Below are positions 57,171 through 64,000 of a stretch of 64,000 nt of DNA, in pieces. The stretch is from NCBI GenBank assembly GCA_032164295.1, contig JAJHTX010000011.1:1612001-1676000 (forward strand), in the 5' to 3' direction. Source of the DNA: Inonotus obliquus. Its lineage: Eukaryota; Basidiomycota; Agaricomycetes; Hymenochaetales; Hymenochaetaceae. The notes beneath the pieces are model-generated. The model searched no databases, was not told the origin of the DNA, and worked only from the letters and a program-made list of their open reading frames with translations. Every line of letters begins with the position of its first letter. The first letter of the stretch is position 1. A program made the translations under genes and the position numbers.

Positions 57171-59501
57171 ATGAACGTATTCAGCAATCTATCTACTGCT
57201 TATAACTTGCAGAGTGACATACTCACACACCCATCCACTCAGAACAAGTTGACCTCCTTCGTTCGTCGTCCCTCCTTTCATCCCTGTACTGTACATCTTG
57301 CTCACGCGTTTCACACAGTGGAACATCTTCAATGTCTTTGGTCAATCTGGATCCTCCCAACCAGAGGAGGTCAGTGCAACAACCGATGTCCAGATCGCGG
57401 TATGTGCTCAAACGTGGCTTTATGCTGTTCCATGTTGCCTAACTTTGCGTACAGACCGAACAAGGTGCGACTACTACTGATGGCTCGATGACCGCAGTGG
57501 TTGTTGAAGCCGTGAACACGGTTGAGCCCGCTGCTCCCGTCCAAGCCACGAATACCTCCATACCCTCTCAAGCCACCACGGAACTCCCGGCGTCTGCAGA
57601 ATCCGCAAACCCCACACACTCTGCAGAAACAGCCCCACAAACCTCATCAGGAACATCCACATCGCCCGCTTCGGAATCATCAAACCAGCCACCCACACAA
57701 GATATCATTCCGTCAGCCGCGCCTCCAACATTCAATGGTGACGGCGACATTGTGGAATGGGCAAAGCGGAAGGTCGAGACCCAGGAAAAGATGAGCGACG
57801 CGGACTTCCTGAGTATGAAGAAGTATTTCGAGGACACGCGCAGAGAATGTGAGTGGAAGCATTCCTCTGCAAAGTTACAGACCTTGACCTCTCCTGCAGT
57901 GCCTTTTGAGCCAATAAGGCTACGTTTTCCTCCTCGCCGCATGACACCTCCTGCAGCTCCTCATGTCGATACGTCGACACCTGGTGCGCCTTTGTCTCAA
58001 CAACCACCCCTACCTACCTTCACGGAAACCTACGACCCATCTGCAGAAGGCCCCGCTTATTACTCCGCCTTTCATAGCTCCAATAGTCTTCCGACTTTCA
58101 AAAACAACGTACGGCCCTGCTACCCAAGAAAGGTTTCGGGGAAACCTCCCATTCGCCCCGATTTCAGTCATGTCCAGGAAAGCCGCAAACGACCCGCACC
58201 CCAAATAAGACTTGATCCCCATAAACGTCGTAGACTGCTCGATCGAGCAGACGTCTCTGGCACTTCCAACTCCACTGAATCTCGGGCTGAATCTTCCAAT
58301 ATCGCAGAATCTGGCCCATCTGTCCCTCCAAAGTCACCACCCCGACAGAAAACCCCGCCTCGACGCAACCGACAGATAACTCCACCGCGTCAATTGTCGC
58401 CGCTGCGCGAAGTTGTCAATCAACCTCCTCCATCACCACCAAGGCCGACGACTCCACCGCGTCAACCATCGCCGCTGCACGACGTTGTCAATCGATCTCC
58501 TCCATCACCACCAATGCAGACGACTCCACCACGTCAATCATCGCAGCTGCGCGACGTTGTCAACCAACCTCCTCCATCACCACCAAGGCAGACGAATGCG
58601 ATGCCGACCAACTTGAATGCGAGCAGCAGCAATGCCTCCCGTCCAACTTACACCGCCGCCTTCGTTCAGGAAATTGTCAGGAACACGCCAACTCGAGCGA
58701 AGCATCCCGACGTCGAGAACCCATATCAACGAATGCAATTGTGGTCACCCAGGCCATATTCAAAGTTGAAGCTGAAGAGATTGGCTGAGTGGAGAACGAT
58801 GAAAAATCGGAGCCGGAAAAATCAACAAGGTGCAAAGGCGAAAGAGCCAGAAAAGAAGAAAGAGCTGAGTGCGAGAGAAATCATTGAAGCGACAATTCCA
58901 AAGGTGTGTTCTTCGTCTCTTGCCTGAGCCATGCTTACCTTTAAGCAAATAGAGTGCGAAGCGTTCGCGACCTCCGCCGGATCTGACAGGGTCACAGCCT
59001 ACTAGAGCCTTCAACCGTGCGCCCACGAGGAAGCGCTCTCTTGAGGACGCCGAGGAAGAACGGCCGACGACGAGGAAACAACGACGAATAGTCACCGTTG
59101 AAGAAGTTTCCGATGATGATGACAACGTCTGGAACCGGCGGGTAGCCAAAAATCCCGCTGCGCTTATCGAGTCGAGGAGTCCTTCACCCGAGCCCGCTCC
59201 GGGACCGGCTCGACCACAAGCGGAAGCCCCGTCTCCTACAGATCCTTTTGTTAATGGGCAGATGGGACGCACTTCCGAAGCTCAGCCTGTGGCGACTGCG
59301 GAAGACGCAATTCCTGTGGATTCTGTACCTTGTTGGGTACCGACCGTCCGAACTTCTGCAGCCAATGGGCAGTCGACGAGGGGGCCAAGCAATATTTTCG
59401 CTCCGTTGTTGAATGACGGGAGACGCTTCGCGCCGAGAGAGCCTTCGAAATTACGCACATCGTTCTCTCTCTCTCCAGAGGATGAATCCAGAGATGACTG
59501 A
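57171..59501 (+). CDS. Proline-rich protein with basic clusters, unknown function, ~722 aa
   Basis: Model: exons 57171-57260, 57319-57399, 57455-58903 and 58953-59501. The last two introns (55 and 49 nt) are strong; the first (GTTCGT donor, 58 nt) is less certain, so the first 57 residues are tentative. The protein is low in order and rich in Pro, Ser, Thr and Arg. It has a short helical block (DADFLSMKKYFEDTRRECEW, ~165-185), a KRRR cluster, and a three-fold 24-aa repeat of the type TPPRQ.S.L.DVVN..PPSPP (58379-58594). It has SAKRSRPPP, TRKQRR and an acidic SDDDDN stretch in the last exon. Basic clusters suggest a nuclear location. I do not recognise a family. An alternative last exon reading 59480-59910 is possible. 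Confidence 0.65.
58379..58594 (+). repeat. Three tandem 72-bp coding repeats
   Basis: Units 58379-58450, 58451-58522 and 58523-58594 each encode 24 residues and begin ACTCCACC. They differ at a few positions. They lie in frame inside the proline-rich protein, so copy number can vary without breaking the gene. Confidence 0.9.
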
Positions 59502-60382
59502 GAGAATGATAAACTCTAGTCCGTCCCGATCGCCCCCGTGGCGATTTCCACACCGCTCTCCAATTTCGGGGGCCGAAAGTGTCGAAGTTGGTCTGGCGCT
59601 CTCTCCTTATCTTCAAGATGTTGCACCATCACAATCAGACGCAAAGCTGTTACCGCGAAGAAACCGACCGACGGCCTTTCCGAATGATCAATTTGCTGAA
59701 GACGCCAACGTGTGTGGCAACGTGGCTTCAATCGATAGCCAAAATCGACCGCAACCTCTTGGACCTAAAAGACTCCGAACCTCAAGGCAAAGGCGGTGTT
59801 TGCTGATGGCTAATGAGCCTAAAGTCGCCCCTTTGTCCATGGCCCATAGCGTCCTTATCAATCGAGGACGACATCGAGACTGCAATGCGGTCACGTCCGC
59901 AGCACGATGATGTGGATAGTTGAGTAGTTTCGAGTGAGAGAAGGAAGGGTAAGAAGAAGACCGAGAAAAGGCTCGGTGGTGTGACTGAAAAAAGCACTGG
60001 TGGATCACGTGCACTGTATTTTGTCCTTTTCCTTTTGTTTTTATTTCCTTTTGTCTGCATTTGCATTTCATTTGTACTTGAACTTGTAACTCACTGAGCC
60101 CCCCCTTTCAAGGAGGTGTCTTAATAAATGGAGACGGGACGGTCATCTGCGATCCCGTAAAGAAAAGCGATTGTATGAATAAGTGATCAATCAAGTCTGT
60201 CCAGAACTCAAAAAGGACCAAGTTTCACGATCGTGTGTACAACGTAAAGCTAGCACTTCGCTAGAATTTGGTCAAAGCAACTCTGCCACCCTCCTATTTC
60301 AGACCTGTACCGAGAATAAGAAAAACATAGAATCCCCCCAGCATGTTACAATGCACTAACACGACAACAAGTACGATATCAA
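59502..60382. other. Convergent intergenic region
   Basis: Between the ends of the proline-rich gene and NOC4. A plus frame open until 59910 overlaps the first gene and looks protein-like (…RSPPWRFPHRSPISGAES…); it may be an alternative 3' exon. From 59911 to 60382 I see no gene. Confidence 0.45.
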
Positions 60383-62552
60383 TCAACTGAAGACCCACAT
60401 GGAGCTCACAGTGTCCATTTGAGCAGGCGTATCAACAGTGTCGTCCAGTTGGGCGTTGCTTGAACGAATGACCATCGGCCGCATGCGCTCGAGTTCATCC
60501 TCAAGCAAAGCAGGTTCCTTCTTAATCTTTCGATTCGCTTCAGTCTCGAACAGCTGGTATCAAGAACGATGATGAGTCAAAAGCGCCTGACAAGCGGCCA
60601 TGAATTGGACGAACTGTAGTGTAGGTATGATCCAAAAAGTCTTCCATCGAGAAGCCAGGGCGAGTGAATGGTTCTTCAAAGACACGAGCAAGTGTCGCTG
60701 CAGGTGCATGATAATGCTGCCTATGCGCAGCTAATTCCCAAAGTGACGAGTCAAGTGCATTCGTCAATGTCGGATTGGACTCGTTCTCATCGAATGGATC
60801 CTCATCTCCGTTAGAAGATTCGTCAACACGATGTATCATACACATAAGCGACGGGTGACGCTTGAGTATGTTGTATACGAAAGGAACGACGATGATTACA
60901 CCTGCGGGGGGCGCACTCAACGAAAGGCGCGAGAGCCGTTTGACGAATGAAGCGAGGAGAGTTGCGGGAAGGTGCGATGAACTCAGGAATAGCTCGGTTA
61001 GTCGGAAGAAGCGAGCGCGATGCTGTGTATGTAGAACCGATCGGTCTAGAAAGGCGTAGAGACGCGTATAGAACGAAGGATAGTCACTATTCGAACAGTC
61101 AGAATGAACGATACTAACGATCATCAAAGTGACCCTCACAGGTTATAATCACGCATCAAAACGAAGAGCGCGTTTAAAGCAAGCAGTCCGACATAACCAC
61201 CATGGTCGACGCACGAACCCACCCAGTCCATAATGAGCACTGCTCTTGTCAGATACGGCAGCACGTTGCCGTGTAAGACGACCAAAGCTCTAGCAACAAG
61301 AGTCAGACCTTCCTGATCTTCTTCTTCAGCCTTTCCGGAAGAGAATACTTCGCCACCCCGAGTCAACAGCGGAAGGAGGGCGAGCCAGGAACGAGTGAAA
61401 ACCGCACGATGCGCTGCGGGAGTATGGAGTTGCGCATGTATCGGGAGGTTGTGTAGCCTTCTCCCACCCGCTCCGCTGCCCTTTTTGGAGGTATCCGTCT
61501 TTGGGTCTTCGAAGAACTTCCTCCAATCGTCAGCATCTTCAGTCGTCTCGTCTGCATCCGATTCAGATGACGAGTCTGAATGATCAGCAGATTTGCTTTT
61601 CTTGCGGAGCTTCGGCTTGATGCTCAGAGCGTCTATCCAGAAATGCTCTTTTGGAAAAGTATATTTGGAATCGGACAGAGCAGGCATGCCGCCTAGTTTT
61701 TCAAGGATAGATAGAGTATTCGCGGGAAGGTAAGGACACGAAGCTACGAGCGTTGCATTCTCCAGAATAGCGCTGGAGCATCTTTCAGTAAGTCCTACTA
61801 ACTTGTAAGATGTAAAAAAAGACATACGCTGATTCACGCAAGAAAAACCATCGCAAATCGGCATAGCTATTCAACCAGGTCTCCAGCAGTAGGTCCCGGA
61901 CATCAATCTCAATCTCTTCAGCAGCAGCCTCCGGAGCCATTGTATACTTGCGCTTCAGGGCGCGTGGGGATGAAGGACAGAGTAAGAGTGCTCGGACAAT
62001 CCTCTGGAAGAATGGAACATCGAACTGCAGGTTTGTTGAAGCTGACGAAGCGGGTGAATTCGTTGGTATGGCCAAGGAGAGCTGGCGTAGTAGGGAGAAA
62101 AGAATCCTTAGTGATGATACCTGATGAGATATCAGTTTACTGTATGCACCCAACCAGCCATCACGTACTCGCAGGGTCTTTTCTTCATCTTGCAATAGCT
62201 GGCATAGTAGTTCCGCAAAGGCATCGAGTCGAGCTGTAATCCATGACCGCACCGTCTTCCTACCCAGTTCCTCACCTTCATGAGGTGTCAATAGTCCTTT
62301 CTTTAATATCAGGGTAAGCAATCGATAGAGAGCGAATATAGCCTTGAGCGAAACATCAGCGTCGGGCGTTGTTGAAGCAATGTGGAGGAGATCAGCAAGC
62401 GGATTAAGCGATGTGTTGGATTCGAGTGCGTCCGATACAGATTTCTCCAAGTCAACAATCCTGTGAAGGATCGAATCGCTCTTATTCTTGTCATTTTGCG
62501 ACATTTTTCGCCTTTTGGACGGCGGAAGCGAGCTGAGGGACGAAACGGCCAT
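60383..62552 (-). CDS. NOC4: Nucleolar complex protein 4 (Noc4/Utp19)
   Basis: Exons 62552-62169, 62120-61828, 61781-61140, 61086-60615 and 60553-60383; introns 48, 46, 53 and 61 nt; 653 aa. Noc4 pairs with Nop14 in the nucleolus and is needed to make and export the 40S ribosomal subunit. The CBF/MAK21-type region contains VLHGNVLPYLTRAVLIMDW and YNLDYPSFYTRLYAFLDRSV joined across the third intron. It also has RARFFRLTELFLSSSHLPAT, LWELAAHRQHYHA, and SMEDFLDHTYTT|LFETEANRKIKKEPAL joined across the last intron. The start is the ATG at 62552, since an upstream extension has no ATG. A Ser/Asp/Glu-rich insert (SDSSSESDADETTEDADDW) makes it longer than the yeast protein (552 aa). The last intron uses a GTTCGT donor. 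Confidence 0.93.
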
Positions 62553-62846
62553 TGTCCAAGAATTTGATGTCCCACCCAACTTTCTCCTCTCAAAACTTCA
62601 AAGCAGGAAGTCACGTGAATCAACAACACGCAGCACCGTACAACTGATGGTGAAAGAGTCAACTTGTTAAGGAACGAGCAAAGCTTGAAAAATAAATGTA
62701 ACCTGACAGTTTCCAGCCAGATACAGATGTACGCTGTCGTTGCGCATACAAGTCTTCAACGGTGCAACTTGATGTGAATCGGTCGTAGCCGCAGGGTTTA
62801 AGCTCCGACAATATTGTTCAGCCTTTTCAACCTTTAGTCGCTGTCA
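62553..62846. promoter_or_regulatory. Short divergent promoter, NOC4 / Fic-Doc gene
   Basis: Fewer than 300 bp separate the two divergent genes, so they probably share regulatory sequence. The unidentified first exon of the Fic/Doc gene may also lie here. Confidence 0.45.
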
Positions 62847-63293
62847 GTGTCAGTAGTCAGCAATGTTCAGCGTCTCTCCCGCCTTATCTCTCCGAGCTAC
62901 GCAGCTCGTATTAACGCTCAGCTTGTCTATCCAGCAGAGTCCATCATCGTCAAATCCAACGAACTTGAGTCTGCTCTGGCTAGACCGCTTCATGCTGCGA
63001 CGTACGAACCGGAGAGGCTCCCTGGATATTACGCGGCACAAATCTCATATGGAATCATCATGGGACATCCATTCATGGATGGGAACAAGCGAACAGGTAA
63101 GTCTATGTATCTTCCTACCTTTTAATTGAGTTAACATCATGTAATTGCAACCTCAGCGTTCTTCCTGGCCAATGCATATCTGCGAGCTCAAGGTCTTCCC
63201 GGTCTGACTGATGATCTGGAAGATAAGGATGCGCTTCAAGTTCTTGCAGAGCGATATATCGGAGCTGCAAAAGGGGACCTAGATGCTGGCTGA
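62838..63293 (+). CDS. Fic/Doc-family protein (start unresolved)
   Basis: Exons …-63096 and 63157-63293 with a 60-nt intron (GTAAGT … CCTCAG) between the two halves of the active-site loop. The frame reads YAARINAQLVYPAESIIVKS, NELESALARPLHAA, then HPFMDGNKRTA across the intron, AFFLANAYLRAQGLPGLTDD, and ends KGDLDAG. The HPFxDGNKR loop is the Fic/Doc signature. It has Doc-like KRTA rather than the GRxxR ending of typical AMPylating Fic enzymes, and no inhibitory (S/T)xxxE(G/N) helix is visible. The reaction (nucleotide transfer or phosphorylation) cannot be told from sequence. The frame is open back to a stop at 62835, but has no in-frame ATG; a short upstream exon is likely. Length is about 130 residues or slightly more. 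Confidence 0.8.
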
Positions 63294-64000
63294 CCGGCAT
63301 CTCGGATTCGCTAGCTTGTCTTTGTTGTATTATCTTCCACGACCTCGCATCGTGGTGATACACAATGGTGCGTATGATGCAAATTGAATCTGCTTTTCAG
63401 GGCCTGTAGATGAGTACCATACTACTCACAGGTGTTAAAAGGGACGAATGCTTGATAGACTACAGTATATATGTCTGTGATTCTCGTCAATGTCTTCGAG
63501 ACTAGAGAATCGACTTCTACGAGTCTGGATTATATTAGCAGGATGCCTGCTGCTGACTGGCAGTCGCGGATCATCTGGCAGTGCCTTCAGCCCGTTCCAT
63601 AGCTTGCCACGTACTCTGCATTGCTTGCCATGTATTCAACGGAAGAGTCACTCACTTCAAAAAGCAGAATAGCTTTGCTTCAGCTTGTGCAACTGCTCGA
63701 AATGCATGTTAATGACCAAGTCAGGGACTAACAATAGAACACGCTATTCCAATAATCTTATTACACCGGTCTATCACTCCATCATCCTTCCTTTGTACCG
63801 CACGTGGTCCGGTGTATATGAAACGGCCATGGGTTTGGGGCACAAAAATGCTTCTCAATACTGTTTGCAAGGTAGGTCACTCTTAATGATCTAAAATGCG
63901 TGTATTGATTCGCAGTCACTTTAGTGATACGCCTCGAGGACTTGCAATGGAGACATCCGATTCACAGAAATGTACCAAACCTATACGTAGAGGTGACACT
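63294..64000. other. 3' flank, no supported gene
   Basis: Open frames up to 69 codons occur (63490-63672, 63685-63894) without protein-like features or clear introns. A gene starting beyond the window cannot be excluded. Confidence 0.35.

Noticed and set aside
58164..58385. Minus-strand frames across the proline-rich gene
   Set aside because: Shadows of the plus-strand coding sequence, without introns, start context or protein features.
63490..63894. Small plus-strand genes near the window end
   Set aside because: No conserved domain, no leader and no splice evidence; too short to support.
1..64000. CRISPR arrays, bacterial operons or plasmid origins
   Set aside because: Spliceosomal introns and eukaryotic genes show nuclear fungal DNA; the direct repeats seen lack regular spacers.

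Overview
The window looks like nuclear DNA of a mushroom-forming basidiomycete (Agaricomycetes-like). The signs are short GT-AG introns of about 46-61 nt, CT-rich leaders, a white-collar-1 photoreceptor with no GATA finger, a secreted GH18 chitinase, and Copia, chromodomain-Gypsy and Tc1/mariner transposons of the kinds common in fungi. No species can be named from the sequence alone.

It splits sharply in two. Positions 1 to about 43,870 are almost entirely transposable elements, mostly dead. In order: a mariner-like transposase relic split by a 1.26-kb element here called R (1-2640); a Tc1-like transposase relic split by a 1.08-kb fold-back element (3598-5275); an R2 element (5415-~6830); a decayed Copia on the minus strand with a 149-bp MITE inside it (7172-11400) and an inverted partial copy of it (12424-13343); a 5'-truncated chromodomain Gypsy split by an R element (13621-20217); a decayed fragment of the host exosome helicase gene MTR4 (20218-~20770); a fold-back element (~21757-22805); a near-identical inverted duplication (23501-25690 against 32585-35922) around decayed, unrecognised coding sequence; and a four-layer nest (35937-43866). 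The nest is a fold-back element split by a Gypsy solo LTR, itself split by an R element, itself split by a young, intact Copia.

The intact Copia (37187-42170) has one uninterrupted 1463-aa Gag-Pol frame, 262-bp LTRs that differ at one base, a 5-bp target duplication, a polypurine tract, and a primer-binding site complementary to the anticodon arm of initiator tRNA-Met. The older elements carry nonsense codons and active-site changes explained by C-to-T and G-to-A transitions, so cytosine deamination (RIP-like or methylation-driven) is the likely cause of decay.

From about 44,000 to 63,300 the window is gene-dense. Seven genes are supported: GH18 chitinase with a chitin-binding domain (10 exons, one of 8 nt); ribosomal protein L10/uL16; white collar 1; a 1254-aa protein joining two BTB domains to a C-terminal CAP-Gly domain, previously easy to misread as two or three genes; a 722-aa proline-rich nuclear-looking protein with a triplicated 24-aa repeat; NOC4 (small-subunit ribosome biogenesis); and a small Fic/Doc-family protein transcribed divergently from NOC4. 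RPL10 and NOC4 serve ribosome production, WC-1 blue-light sensing, the chitinase wall remodelling, and the BTB/CAP-Gly protein probably a microtubule-linked scaffold. The genes look like ordinary independent fungal units rather than a cluster.
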